DNA of 64,000 bases from Silvimonas terrae (GCF_014202765.1 NZ_JACHHN010000001.1:394118-458117), one strand, 5' to 3'. Counted from the first letter of the stretch, positions 1-8,926 are shown. Numbers and translations: made by a program. The notes: generated by a model from the sequence alone, not told the origin.

Positions 1-903
1 GACCTGTGGAAAGCTGTAGGCTTCACCGGTGTTCGGATTGGTAAAAACCTCTTTGCCGCGTAGGTACGATTGCTCTCTTTGGCGTTGCAGCGCCGCGAGG
101 GCCCGGCTGTTCAGTTCTACATCCCGAATGTTCCCGGTTTTTGTCCCCTTCACCTCCTGACCGACCTTGGCCCGCTTCACCCGGGCAAGATGCAGGTTCC
201 AGTCAATATCCTCCCAGCACAGTCCCATCAGTTCGGATGTCCGCATCCCCGTAAAGAAAGCGAACTCGAACAGATTGGCATGCTGCGGTGACACCTCCCG
301 AAACTTTGCGATGATCAGGTTTGCCTCTTCCAGGTTGAATGGATCAGGCGGTTCCTTCTGGCTCTTCACGTTCCTCAAACGCGCGGCCGGGTTGACTTCA
401 ATGAGCCCGTCAATGAAAGCCAGGTCAAATGGCTGCCGAATGACGGTGGCGGTGTTGTTCCGGCTCTTCATGCTTCCCCATTCAATGTTGCCGAGCAGGG
501 CGGCCAGATCGCTGTACTTGATATCGCGAATCAACTGATCGCCAATCACCGGTAGAACATGGTGATTAAGGCGTTTCCGGTAATCATCCAGGGTGGACGA
601 TGCCAGATGCGAATTTGCTTGCATCCAGCGCGTTGCCACTTCCCGGAATGTTGGCCCAGATTTGGCCTGTCGCTGTTCCTCGGCAATCTTGCTGTCCGGA
701 AAGAACGCGGCATAGTCGAACTGGCCAATGGCGATCAGCGTCTTGATCTCGTTGCGCAGCTTTGAGGCGTTTTTCAGATTCGCCGGGGTCGGGTCCATCT
801 TCAGGGTTTCCCATTGGCGGGAACCCTTCCACATGAACCAGATCCTTATGCTGCTTTCGCGGGCGACAACACCTGGGAACTGTATCGTTGCCCCTCTACC
901 CAT
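1..903 (-). CDS. Prophage tyrosine recombinase (integrase), C-terminus beyond the window
   Basis: The minus strand is open from an ATG at 903 to the window edge (301 codons, no stop). The start is preceded by GGAGGGAT at good spacing; another ATG at 910 hits a stop after four codons. The N-terminus (MGRGATIQFPGVVARESSIR) matches the Arm DNA-binding domain (DUF3596 type) of phage integrases. A SAM-like core-binding domain follows at about residues 70-170, then the catalytic domain with the first catalytic Arg in TGMRTSELMGLCW. The HxxR and Tyr motifs would lie to the left, unseen. The gene points away from the tail genes, as expected for an integrase next to its attachment site. Family identity is firm; activity cannot be judged. 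Confidence 0.92.
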   Translation of the reverse strand, partial: MGRGATIQFPGVVARESSIRIWFMWKGSRQWETLKMDPTPANLKNASKLRNEIKTLIAIGQFDYAAFFPDSKIAEEQRQAKSGPTFREVATRWMQANSHLASSTLDDYRKRLNHHVLPVIGDQLIRDIKYSDLAALLGNIEWGSMKSRNNTATVIRQPFDLAFIDGLIEVNPAARLRNVKSQKEPPDPFNLEEANLIIAKFREVSPQHANLFEFAFFTGMRTSELMGLCWEDIDWNLHLARVKRAKVGQEVKGTKTGNIRDVELNSRALAALQRQREQSYLRGKEVFTNPNTGEAYSFPQV

Positions 904-1003
904 TTTTCATATCCCTCCAAGTCGATTAACACATGCCTGTCCGGAGCGCGCCGGTAGTGGACGCCCTCTATCCAGACCCCTTCATGAATCTTGCTGCGTA
1001 CAG

Positions 1004-1069
1004 CACGATCAGAACAAGGTAACCCAGCGCGTCAGCTTCCAGGCCGGTCAGAAACTGAGGATCGCTTGA
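1004..1069 (+). pseudogene. Possible C-terminal remnant of a phage tail (tube?) protein
   Basis: A short reading frame ends in QHDQNKVTQRVSFQAGQKLR and stops with a TGA that overlaps the ATG of the next gene (TGATG), the tight coupling usual inside phage tail operons. No start or recognisable fold precedes it. Upstream is only the integrase 5' region, so this is probably the tail end of a gene whose front was deleted. The gene identity is a guess from position before the tail chaperone. Confidence 0.35.
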
Positions 1070-1440
1070 TGACCACGCCGCAAATCCAGATTGGCGCAGA
1101 GTCCCAGGGTGCAGCCGCCGCTATGGCGCCAGAAATGCTCACGGTGACGGATAGTGCAGGGCGCCAGATCGTCCTGAAAAAGCCGGGTGTACTTGCTCAG
1201 TACCGTGCAGTTGAAGCGATGGGTGCTTCAGCTGAAAACCGCGTGTACATGCAGATGGTGCTGCCGATCTTCTATGTCCAGATGATTGACGGTCTGCCGG
1301 TGGCCACGCCCTCCACCAAGCCGCAAATTGAAGCGCTGATCCAGCGTCTCGATGAGCATGGCCTGGCTGCGGTTATCGACGGCATGGCTCAGATGCAGCC
1401 GAAGTCCGAAGATGAACACAAGGATGCGGTAAAAGACTAG
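1069..1440 (+). CDS. Phage tail assembly chaperone (G-type, short product)
   Basis: This 123-residue acidic protein begins MTTPQIQIGAESQG; the ATG overlaps the stop of the upstream frame. It lies before the tape measure gene, where lambda G/GT-type tail assembly chaperones occur. Its stop at 1438-1440 is followed, in the -1 frame, by an open segment with the typical C-terminal chaperone look, so a longer frameshift product is likely (separate entry). The role, inferred from family and position, is to keep the tape measure protein soluble during tail assembly. The protein itself has no catalytic motif. A longer ORF from 991 exists but its extra residues look non-coding. Confidence 0.65.
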   Translation: MTTPQIQIGAESQGAAAAMAPEMLTVTDSAGRQIVLKKPGVLAQYRAVEAMGASAENRVYMQMVLPIFYVQMIDGLPVATPSTKPQIEALIQRLDEHGLAAVIDGMAQMQPKSEDEHKDAVKD

Positions 1441-1616
1441 CCACCGGGCCCATCAGGGAATGTCTTTGGTTGATCCGGAACGGCATTCCCGCCGAGGTGG
1501 CTTTTGACATGCCGGATGCCCAGCGCGAGGCATGGTGCATCGTGTTTTCTGAGCTGGAAAGCGGGCGCGAGTTTGACTGGAATGCCTGGCAGTTCAAGGA
1601 GCCAAAAGCACCATGA
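1434..1616 (+). CDS. GT-type extension of the tail assembly chaperone (-1 frameshift segment)
   Basis: From 1434 the -1 frame reads RLATGPIRECLWLIRNGIPA and continues to a TGA at 1614-1616, about 60 residues rich in acidic and aromatic residues (ends DWNAWQFKEPKAP). It lacks its own convincing start and ribosome site. The upstream frame ends GCG GTA AAA GAC TAG; slippage of the Lys tRNA by one base on A-AAA joins the two frames just before the TAG. This arrangement is known for lambda G/GT and many tailed phages. Here the slip site is an A run rather than a perfect XXXYYYZ heptamer, so the exact site is inferred. Its stop overlaps the ATG of the next gene. Confidence 0.6.
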   Translation, partial: RLATGPIRECLWLIRNGIPAEVAFDMPDAQREAWCIVFSELESGREFDWNAWQFKEPKAP

Positions 1617-2101
1617 AACAGCTATCCAGTCTAGGTGAACTGGCCGAAGTGTTCACCAAAAACACGCTTGGCATGATGGTCACCATGCAGGCCGGGCTTG
1701 AGAAAGCCGCTGTGGTCGTTGAAAAGGACGCAAAACAGCGCATTGGCGAATATCAGGAAGCGGAAGGACCGTTTCCTGCATGGGCCGAGCTATCTGATTC
1801 AACCAAAGAGGATCGGGCAAGACAGGGATACACCGAGAATGACCCGCTTTTACGGTCAGGTGACCTGCAGCGTTCGATCGAGCATGAAGTGGGATACACC
1901 GAGGCGGTGATCGGCTCGAAGTCGCCTGTCGCGGCGTACCAGGAGTTTGGCACTTACCGCATTCCGCCGCGGCCCTTTCTCGGGCCCGCTGCATTCCACA
2001 ACAAAAAGCGCATACAACGCATTCTTGGCGCGGCCATGGTCAGCGGCCTGGTTGGTGGCTCCCCGGTTCATGCACTGCTTGGGTACGACGGTGATGTCTA
2101 G
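1613..2101 (+). CDS. Phage tail completion / HK97 gp10-like protein
   Basis: A 162-residue protein with ATGA overlap to the frameshift product. It has an N-terminal helical part, the segment DPLLRSGDLQRSIEHEVG and a later VAAYQEFGTYRIPPRPFLGP. The 'LRSGDLxxSI ... YxxFGTxxxPPRPFL' pattern is characteristic of HK97 gp10-family or phage virion morphogenesis proteins, which act at the head-tail joint or tail terminator. Position between chaperone and tape measure is unusual but occurs in Mu-like and related tails. Family assignment is from motif memory only. Confidence 0.65.
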   Translation: MKQLSSLGELAEVFTKNTLGMMVTMQAGLEKAAVVVEKDAKQRIGEYQEAEGPFPAWAELSDSTKEDRARQGYTENDPLLRSGDLQRSIEHEVGYTEAVIGSKSPVAAYQEFGTYRIPPRPFLGPAAFHNKKRIQRILGAAMVSGLVGGSPVHALLGYDGDV

Positions 2102-2346
2102 CTGAACAGCGAAGCTACGATGACGTAGCACAGAAAGATGCCACAACCCAGAAAGAACAGGCCGATAAAGAGGCCAAGTATGCTGAGCTGAAGAATGGCA
2201 ATCCGTTGCAATAGCGGCATTTGATATTTGAATCGGAGCCGTTCTATCGGCTGGCGCGGGATATGCATCTGGCGAGGGTACTGCACCCAGCCGGTTTTAT
2301 CGGCCAGCCACTCCTGGAAGCGGTACCGCAAAGGAATTGTGGACAT
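2098..2346 (-). CDS. Small membrane protein on the opposite strand (hypothetical)
   Basis: An 82-residue frame fills the otherwise empty gap before the tape measure gene, antisense to the tail operon. The first 45 residues are basic; the last 35 form one or two strong hydrophobic segments (LQLSILGLFIGLFFLGCGIF). Its start codon region overlaps the tape measure start and no good ribosome site is seen, so a shorter start is possible. Single reversed membrane genes within tail operons are often prophage cargo such as superinfection-exclusion proteins, but nothing here proves that role. Confidence 0.4.
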   Translation of the reverse strand: MSTIPLRYRFQEWLADKTGWVQYPRQMHIPRQPIERLRFKYQMPLLQRIAILQLSILGLFIGLFFLGCGIFLCYVIVASLFS

Positions 2347-4201
2347 GTTTGAAGCCTATGAAGTCGCAGTTAAGCTGAAGCTGGTGGACCAGTTTAGCGG
2401 CGTAATGGGCATGGTAGTAAATCGCCTGACCAGTGCAAACCACTCCGCTACCGAATTGCAAAAAAAGCTGGATGGCATCGCCCGTACATTCAAGACCGGG
2501 CTGCTTGTGACCGGAGCCGGCTTTGGCATGGCCATGGCGCTGAAGGCCGCCACCAACGAGGCGGTGAAGTATGAGCAGCAACTCAACCGACTCAAGGCGT
2601 TGAACCTCGGTAGTGCAAATACTAACCATCTTGCCGACCGAGCCGCACAGATTGCCCGTACCACCAAGGGTATGAGCTATACCGAGTCGCTGAAGTTGAT
2701 GACGGAAGCTCAGTCCATCACCGGCAACGTTGAGCACACCCTTGATCTGGCGCCAGTGCTCGCCAAGATGCGTTTCGGCATGGAAACGTACATGTCCAGC
2801 GGTGGCAAAGGCGAGGGGCATGGAGCCCAGGCTGAACGCCAGTTTATGGACGTGGTGAAGGTCATGGAATTGCGCGGGCTGATGCGCAATTTCAACGAGG
2901 ACAAACTGAACTCCCTCGCGGATCTGTTTGTGAAGAACTATGCCGCATCTGGCGGCCAGGTGAAGCCCAGCGACTTCCTGGCAATGATGAAAACAGGCGG
3001 TATTGCCTCGAAAGGCATCAATGAAGATTTCATGTTTGCCTTAGGGCACATGATGCAGGAAAGCGGCGGCAACCGATCCGGTACCGCGCTGATGAGCACC
3101 TACCAGAACCTGATTGCCGGGCGCACGACGCAGCAGGTTGCCGAGCAACTGCAGAAATATGGCCTCCTGAATCCAGGCTCCATCGAATACGGCACTACTG
3201 GGCACATCAAGAAAATCAAGCCAGAAGCACTCAAGCAAACTGAGATGCTGATGGCGAACCCGCTGGATTACCTGAACAACGTCATCCTGCCGGCGCTGGC
3301 CAGCAAGGGTGTAGACATCAACAACCAGAATCAGGTGTTGATGAAGTTGAACCAGTTGACCAGTAACCGGACGGCGTCCAACTTTCTCGGCCAGTTGTAC
3401 ATGGACCGCACACCGCTGGCGAACTACGTCAAGCAGGCCCATGGTGCAATGGGCGTCAACCAGTTGTATGACCAGAGCGCCAACTCTGTGGTTGGCAAGG
3501 AAATCGACCTCCGGGCCAAGTTGCTCAACCTTGAGAAGACCCTGGGTGATGCCGCGTTGCCGATCCTGGTCAAAGCGCTCGAAACACTTGTGCCGCTGGT
3601 GCAGGAATTTGGTGCCGCACTGGAAAAGCATCCGACCTTGATCAAGGCGGTGATGTTCGGTTTTGCTGGCCTCGCCGCTTCGATGATGGTGGCAGGGCCG
3701 TTGATGATGCTGACTTCTGGCTTTAAGGCTGTTGGGCTGGCAGTTTCCGTGCTGAATGGTGGTGGCGTTGGCGGTTTGCTGACGCTGGCTGGCTCGCTTA
3801 CCAATATCTCCAGCCTGATCATGAAGATCGGTGCAATGGGTGGTGGCCTTGGCGCAGCCGCAATGGTGACCGGCGCTGGCTTGGGCGGTTATGCGGTAGG
3901 CACAGCCATCTACAACAACATGAAAACCGAGGACCAGGACGCCATTGGCCGCACCATCGCGCGCGGTCTAGCCCTGTTCGGCAGCAAGGACGCTGAAGAA
4001 GCTTTGGCGGCAGAACGCAAAAGTGGCTACGTGCAGCCCAAAGCAGCGCCAAACCCGCTTCAGGTTACAGTTCCGGTGCACATCGACGGCAAGAAGGTTG
4101 CCCAAGTCATGTCGCCATATCTTGCCGCCCAGACGGGCCGGGCAATGAGCGGCGGCGCGCTGGACGGCAATCTGATGGTGCCTATGCCAGGAACAAATTG
4201 A
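2345..4201 (+). CDS. Phage tail tape measure protein
   Basis: 618 residues from the ATG at 2345, preceded by AAAGGAATT; the upstream in-frame ATG at 2228 only adds residues with no support. The N-terminal half is helical (FEAYEVAVKLKLVDQFSGVM, a Mu-type tape measure start). Glycine/alanine-rich hydrophobic segments at about residues 425-540 (MMVAGPLMMLTSGFKAVGLA and GGLGAAAMVTGAGLGG) suit membrane-interacting tape measure regions. It sets tail length and lies after the chaperone as expected. At about 620 residues it predicts a fairly short tail. Confidence 0.85.
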   Translation: MFEAYEVAVKLKLVDQFSGVMGMVVNRLTSANHSATELQKKLDGIARTFKTGLLVTGAGFGMAMALKAATNEAVKYEQQLNRLKALNLGSANTNHLADRAAQIARTTKGMSYTESLKLMTEAQSITGNVEHTLDLAPVLAKMRFGMETYMSSGGKGEGHGAQAERQFMDVVKVMELRGLMRNFNEDKLNSLADLFVKNYAASGGQVKPSDFLAMMKTGGIASKGINEDFMFALGHMMQESGGNRSGTALMSTYQNLIAGRTTQQVAEQLQKYGLLNPGSIEYGTTGHIKKIKPEALKQTEMLMANPLDYLNNVILPALASKGVDINNQNQVLMKLNQLTSNRTASNFLGQLYMDRTPLANYVKQAHGAMGVNQLYDQSANSVVGKEIDLRAKLLNLEKTLGDAALPILVKALETLVPLVQEFGAALEKHPTLIKAVMFGFAGLAASMMVAGPLMMLTSGFKAVGLAVSVLNGGGVGGLLTLAGSLTNISSLIMKIGAMGGGLGAAAMVTGAGLGGYAVGTAIYNNMKTEDQDAIGRTIARGLALFGSKDAEEALAAERKSGYVQPKAAPNPLQVTVPVHIDGKKVAQVMSPYLAAQTGRAMSGGALDGNLMVPMPGTN

Positions 4202-4215
4202 TCTTCATGTTGCGG

Positions 4216-4860
4216 TTACATTTCGAAGTCCATGCCTTTATCGCGGCTGCGGCCAATGGACCTTGTCATTGTGTGCTGTTGTGTTAACTGACGGGTGAGC
4301 ACCAGATGATGCTCGTAGTCTTCGAGTGTATGCACCTCAACGACGTTGTTGTCATTGTCCAGCCCGATCACTGATTGAAGTTGCTTCATGCCGAACCCAC
4401 CACCTGAGTCTGGTGGGTTCTTATTTTTGAACGCGGTCAGCTTGACCAGATAGTTATCAAACGCGGCTTTATCTGTGCCGTGATTAAAGAACTCTTTCCA
4501 CTTCTGGAATGGCACTGCCCGGGAGAAATAGGTGAGCGCGCTCAAAGCAAAATTGTTGTCTTCGGTCATATAGCCATAGACAAGCAAGTGATGGCTGTCA
4601 GAGCCACGCAGTGTAGCTGCGGCTGTGGCGTAGTCTGTGTATTTCTTGGCTTCTGAACCGAGAGAGTCTTCGTCTTTCTTGAACTCTACAAGAAACCACT
4701 TTTTACCGAATGCGCCAACCAGATCACCAGCACGCTCTTCGTCACCATCCAACGGTGCAAAGAATGAGCGTGCGTTCTCTGGTGCTACTCGGTGCAACAT
4801 CAGAATGAAAGCGTATTCGACTGTCTTTTCCCACCATTTCTTGTTGTTACTACTAGTCAT
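4216..4860 (-). CDS. Prophage cargo protein with a PD-(D/E)xK-like motif
   Basis: 214 residues from the ATG at 4860, which has AGGAG eight bases upstream; a start at 4905 lacks one. It is transcribed against the tail operon, between tape measure and LysM protein, the usual place for a moron. The segment D46 ... FLVEFKK (E59, K61) after a helix with E12/E15 resembles the D-ExK core of restriction-like nucleases. It has no signal peptide or membrane segment. The C-terminal half (HHLVLTRQLTQQHTMTRSIG) is not recognisable. A nuclease role, perhaps against other phages, is inference only. Confidence 0.7.
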   Translation of the reverse strand: MTSSNNKKWWEKTVEYAFILMLHRVAPENARSFFAPLDGDEERAGDLVGAFGKKWFLVEFKKDEDSLGSEAKKYTDYATAAATLRGSDSHHLLVYGYMTEDNNFALSALTYFSRAVPFQKWKEFFNHGTDKAAFDNYLVKLTAFKNKNPPDSGGGFGMKQLQSVIGLDNDNNVVEVHTLEDYEHHLVLTRQLTQQHTMTRSIGRSRDKGMDFEM

Positions 4861-4966
4861 GTTTGAACTCCTGATTAGGGAGCACACATTTTGTAGGAAT
4901 GACAAGTAAAAATGAATTCAGCCAGAATTGGCAGTTGCGCGATGGTAGTTATTCAAGGTACCTAAA

Positions 4967-5935
4967 ATGAGCCAGACGACTCTCCAACTCGGCGATTTCG
5001 TGTTTCAGGACATGGAGATCCCCGAGTCAATTCCGTATGGGATTGAGCAGCGGCTGGCGATCAAGAAGCTCCCTGGTGGTGTTCGCGTTATCGACGCCTT
5101 GGGCCCGGATCCGGCACCGTTGGAATGGTCAGGTACCTTTTTTGCGCTACCCGGGTTTACCGCCAAGCAACGCGCTGACCAGATTCAACAGATGACGACA
5201 GCCGGCCTGCCGGTTGATCTCATCTGGGATGACCTGTTTTACACGGTGGTGATCAGGAGCTTTGTTCCTGATTACCGCCTGGCGCACATTCCGTACAAGA
5301 TTATTTGCGAGGTGCTGCTTGATCGCACCTCTGATTTCTCGTTTCTTGCAGAGCCGGCCCCGGGCCCTGACGAGCTGATCACTGATGATCTGAACAGTGC
5401 AAATACGCTGAGCAGCAGCATTGGCGATAGCACGCTGTCTGGCTTGATGGCGACGGTTTCCAGCGCAGTCGGACAGGTCAACACGTTCGTGAATGCCACG
5501 CAAAGCACGATCAACAGCGTGCTTCTGCCGGTGCATGCAGCAGCAACCCAAGTCGCTTCGATGATCGCCACTGTGGACAACACACTGGCAAGTTATGGCG
5601 TTCCCGGTGGCGTGCTGCCATCAGCATCCACTGCAGCCAATATCGCCACGCTGACCAGTTGCATTGATTCGGCCAACTTGCAGACTTCGCTGACCCAGTT
5701 GCAGGGACTATTGGGGCGCATGTCGACCAACCTCGGCCAGATCAACTCCAGCGTGCGGACGGTCACCGTCAGCGGCGGCAATCTGTACGACATCGCTTCG
5801 AAGGAATATGGCGACCCGACGGCCTGGACGATCATTGCCAACGCTAACGGGCTCCGTGATCCGACACTGAGTGGCGTGAATACCCTGGTGATTCCCCCGT
5901 ATAACAACACCACTGCAGGCGTACTGACACAATGA
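4967..5935 (+). CDS. Phage tail/baseplate protein with C-terminal LysM domain
   Basis: 322 residues. The N-terminal part (GDFVFQDMEIPESIPYGIEQ, then LEWSGTFF) looks like the beta-rich region of contractile-tail hub proteins. Residues about 262-312 (GGNLYDIASKEYGDPTAWTI ... LVIPPY) form a LysM fold of the type found in gp53/gpX-like baseplate proteins. The gene follows the tape measure after the reversed cargo gene, and its stop overlaps the next ATG (ATGA). It probably links tail tube and baseplate. The middle is low-complexity Ala/Ser/Thr-rich helix. Confidence 0.75.
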   Translation: MSQTTLQLGDFVFQDMEIPESIPYGIEQRLAIKKLPGGVRVIDALGPDPAPLEWSGTFFALPGFTAKQRADQIQQMTTAGLPVDLIWDDLFYTVVIRSFVPDYRLAHIPYKIICEVLLDRTSDFSFLAEPAPGPDELITDDLNSANTLSSSIGDSTLSGLMATVSSAVGQVNTFVNATQSTINSVLLPVHAAATQVASMIATVDNTLASYGVPGGVLPSASTAANIATLTSCIDSANLQTSLTQLQGLLGRMSTNLGQINSSVRTVTVSGGNLYDIASKEYGDPTAWTIIANANGLRDPTLSGVNTLVIPPYNNTTAGVLTQ

Positions 5936-6426
5936 CCTACCCATTCACCCAGCCGCTGGGGCGCACGCCTCGGGGCGTGGTGAAGCTGACCGAGAACAAG
6001 CAGTATAACGGCACGCCGCAATATGGCTATTTCACGGTGGTGGTGAACGATGGCACGGGTAACCCATCATCTACAGTGCTCAACGCGGTAGCCAATGCCG
6101 TTGACGCTGTGCGGCCGCTGGGTTCCAGCTTTGGGGTTCACGGCCCGGTGGTAGTGGCAGCAGCGGTTGCCATGACGATCACCACTGCTGCCGGCTATGT
6201 GCATGCCACTGTCGCCGCTCAGGTGCAGGCCGCCATCGTGGCGTATATCAACAGTCTGCAGTTGGGGCAAACGCTTTATTTCTCGCGCCTGACCCAGATT
6301 GCGTTTGATGCCTCCCCGGGCGTTGCGAGCGTGGTCAGCGTGACCCTGAATGGCGGGACTGCCGACCTGACCGCATCGGCTCAACAGGTCATTTCGACCA
6401 ACTCCGGATCTGTGGTGGTGAGCTGA
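5932..6426 (+). pseudogene. Chimeric, shortened baseplate J-like protein
   Basis: 164 residues, open and translatable. Residues about 35-164 (VVVNDGTGNPSSTVLNAVAN, then DAVRPLGSSFGVHGP, ending in a beta-rich region) match the C-terminal half of baseplate J-like proteins, which normally have 300-400 residues. The first ~30 residues (MTYPFTQPLGRTPRGVVKL) do not look like a J start but like the start of another baseplate gene. The simplest reading is an in-frame internal deletion that removed hub, spike, gp25-like gene and the J N-terminus, fusing the remains. It couples tightly on both sides. A working wedge protein is unlikely. Confidence 0.6.
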
Positions 6427-7106
6427 TGGCGACAGGTGATACTCAAGACATCCTGTCGAGATTGATGGGCTATCTACCGCGCGGCTGGTTCGGCTCAAAC
6501 TCTCCCATCATCACTGCGCTGATGACGGGTATCGCGGCAGTCTATGCGCCGATCTACGCCATGGTGATTTTCTTCCAGGCACAGACCCGGCTTCAAAGCT
6601 CGTCGGGTGGCTGGATCGACCTGTTTGCAGCGGATTTCTTCGGTAACACACTGCCGCGTAACCTGAATGAGACGGATCAGGCATATATCACCCGGATCCA
6701 GTTGAACTTGCTGCAGGAGCGGGCTACGCGGCCGGCAATGGTCAAGGTACTGACGAACCTGACCGGCTTCGCGCCGATCATCTTTGAGCCGATGAACCCG
6801 GCAGACACCGGCTGCTACAGCTCAGGCGCGCCTGGCTTCTACGGCGTGGCCCGTTTCGGTTCGCTTGCGGCGCCGTTCTCAGCCCTGATCACCGCATACC
6901 GGCCCAAGGCATCAGGCGGAAACCTCGGCGCTGCCTATATGAATGCCGCAGCATGGTCGGCGTTTTCTACGCCGCTGTCGCACGGCTATTACGGCTCCCT
7001 GGCGGACGAAACAACGTCAGTGAGCGATCAGGCCATTTATGACGCCATTAACCTGACCCGGCCAATCGCCACCAATGTGGGTGTTGCCATTCTGAATCAC
7101 CCCTGA
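6426..7106 (+). CDS. Baseplate/tail protein, YmfQ (DUF2313)-like
   Basis: 226 residues, starting within the stop of the J-like gene. It opens with DILSRLMGYLPRGWF and carries a long helical segment (LFAADFFGNTLPRNLNETDQ), typical of DUF2313/YmfQ proteins that follow gpJ in contractile-tail operons. It is the last gene before a terminator and the tail fibre gene. It likely attaches fibres or completes the baseplate; family recognition is by pattern only. Confidence 0.72.
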   Translation: MATGDTQDILSRLMGYLPRGWFGSNSPIITALMTGIAAVYAPIYAMVIFFQAQTRLQSSSGGWIDLFAADFFGNTLPRNLNETDQAYITRIQLNLLQERATRPAMVKVLTNLTGFAPIIFEPMNPADTGCYSSGAPGFYGVARFGSLAAPFSALITAYRPKASGGNLGAAYMNAAAWSAFSTPLSHGYYGSLADETTSVSDQAIYDAINLTRPIATNVGVAILNHP

Positions 7107-7128
7107 TTTCCATCACGCATGAACCAAC

Positions 7129-7154
7129 AGCCCGCCATTGAGCGGGCTTTTTTT
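7129..7154 (+). terminator. Intrinsic terminator after the baseplate genes
   Basis: Stem AGCCCGC/GCGGGCT with a six-base loop followed by a run of seven T. It separates the structural operon from the tail fibre gene and ends 11 bases before that gene's ATG. Confidence 0.8.
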
Positions 7155-7165
7155 ATGGGAACACC

Positions 7166-8926
7166 ATGGATCGTCCGCTTACATACGTCGGCTCCCAAGT
7201 CTATGAATGGGTAGACAGCGCTGCAGCGCAGTTTGCAATGACCGCGCTGGCAAAACTGACCTCTGCCATGTTTGGCACCAGCACCACCGTCAATGGCCTG
7301 GCGGCTGCGCCCACGTCTCCGGCCACCATGGCCATCAACATCGGACCGGGCGAGATTTACCAGCTGGCCCAGCTGGAGGCGACGGTAGCCGGCACGCTGC
7401 CCGCTGATACTACGCACCAGATCATGAAGCAGGGGGTGCAACTCAACACGGTCACCACGGCCACCTTTACGCCGCCAGGCACTTCCGGCCAGTCAATCAA
7501 TTATCTGATCGAGGCGCAGTATCAGGATCAGGATGTCAGCATTGACCCCACCACTGGCAACAGCCCTGTGGTGATCCAGTTCTACAACGCTGCCAATCCG
7601 GCGACGCCGTGGTCTGGCCCGAACAACTCCGGCAGCTCGTCCAATACGTTCCGCAAGGGGGTTGTGGCGCTGCAGGTCAAAGCGGGCACGCCGGCCACGA
7701 CTGGCAGCCAGGCTACACCTGCGCCTGACAGCGGCTGGGTAGGGGTGTGGGTTGTCACTGTGGCGTTCGGTCAAAGTACGGTCGTTGCCGGCAACATCAG
7801 CCAGTACGTCGCTGCGCCGATCCTGCCTACCGCACTGCTGCCCTCGGTAATCAGTGGCAACCTGACCTTTGGTACCGACAATGGCTCTGCCAACGTTGTG
7901 CAGGCCACTTTCCCGATTCCAATCACCAGCCTGACCGACAACATGGAGCTGTGGGTGAAGGTCAAGGCCAACAACAGCGGCGCCACGACCTTTACTCCGA
8001 ACCTTGGCGTGATCGCCGCGGCCCCTGTTGTGGGAGCGGCCCATGCAGCGCTGCAGGGCGGTGAGCTGGTCGCCAGCGGCCGGGCGTTGTTCGTCTACCG
8101 TGCAGACATCACCTCCTGGGTGCTCGCAGAGTGCACTGGCGGCGCGCAGCAAGTCGCACAGGCCACCGCGAGCAGCCAGGCCGTGCAGTTCGGGCAGGTG
8201 TCAGGCGTCGCGGGCCAGGTCAGGAACTTGGTGCTGAACCAGACCGCTGCTGCGGCGACGGCAACTGTCACCGCTGATGAAATCATCGTAGAAACGGCGC
8301 TTGGCGGCCTGCGGTACTGCCTCGCCAATTTCAATAAGTCGGTGAACCTGGCAACGACTGGCGCCGGCGGCATGGATACCGGCAGTGCGCCGGTTTCCGG
8401 CTTCGTCGGGCTGTATGCGATCTATGGCACGGCCGGCACTGCGCTGCTGGCGGTGAACGCGACGAGTTCCGCTCTGCCGACCATCTATGGCGGCGCAAAC
8501 ATGCCTGCAGGATATACCGCATCGGCGCTCATTGCGGTGGTTCCGACCAACGCCAGCAGCCAGATCGTGGCGTGCGTAGTGCAAGACCGAGACGTAACCA
8601 TTGGTTCGGTCACCGCTCTTTCGACCGCGACACCGCAAAGTTCGTTTACCTCGCTGTCGCTGCCGATTCCGCCCAATGCAAAGAATGTTTCGCTGAACAC
8701 CAACACGACCAGCACATCCGCAGGCGCAATAGCGGTTTGGCAGATCGCTACCACGTCTAACGCTCTGGGGGGGGTTGTGTCTCAGATTCCAACGGCAACG
8801 GGGTATGCGGCATCAAATTCGATCATCAGGTTGATGGTGTCCGTCGCCAAGACGGTCTATTACATCGCGACAGTGAGCGCTGGTACACCAGCTTTCCAGC
8901 TCAATATCACCGGCTACACCTTCTGA
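7166..8926 (+). CDS. Phage tail fibre protein
   Basis: 586 residues, no signal peptide, rich in Ala, Thr, Gly and Ser with beta-type repeats. The N-terminus (MDRPLTYVGSQVYEWVDSAA) resembles the tail-attachment region of fibres in Burkholderia/Chromobacterium prophages. The remainder would form the receptor-binding shaft and tip. It follows a terminator, so it may have its own promoter or read through. It is followed by a 62-residue gene where fibre chaperones often sit. Length is normal for such fibres. Confidence 0.78.
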   Translation: MDRPLTYVGSQVYEWVDSAAAQFAMTALAKLTSAMFGTSTTVNGLAAAPTSPATMAINIGPGEIYQLAQLEATVAGTLPADTTHQIMKQGVQLNTVTTATFTPPGTSGQSINYLIEAQYQDQDVSIDPTTGNSPVVIQFYNAANPATPWSGPNNSGSSSNTFRKGVVALQVKAGTPATTGSQATPAPDSGWVGVWVVTVAFGQSTVVAGNISQYVAAPILPTALLPSVISGNLTFGTDNGSANVVQATFPIPITSLTDNMELWVKVKANNSGATTFTPNLGVIAAAPVVGAAHAALQGGELVASGRALFVYRADITSWVLAECTGGAQQVAQATASSQAVQFGQVSGVAGQVRNLVLNQTAAAATATVTADEIIVETALGGLRYCLANFNKSVNLATTGAGGMDTGSAPVSGFVGLYAIYGTAGTALLAVNATSSALPTIYGGANMPAGYTASALIAVVPTNASSQIVACVVQDRDVTIGSVTALSTATPQSSFTSLSLPIPPNAKNVSLNTNTTSTSAGAIAVWQIATTSNALGGVVSQIPTATGYAASNSIIRLMVSVAKTVYYIATVSAGTPAFQLNITGYTF

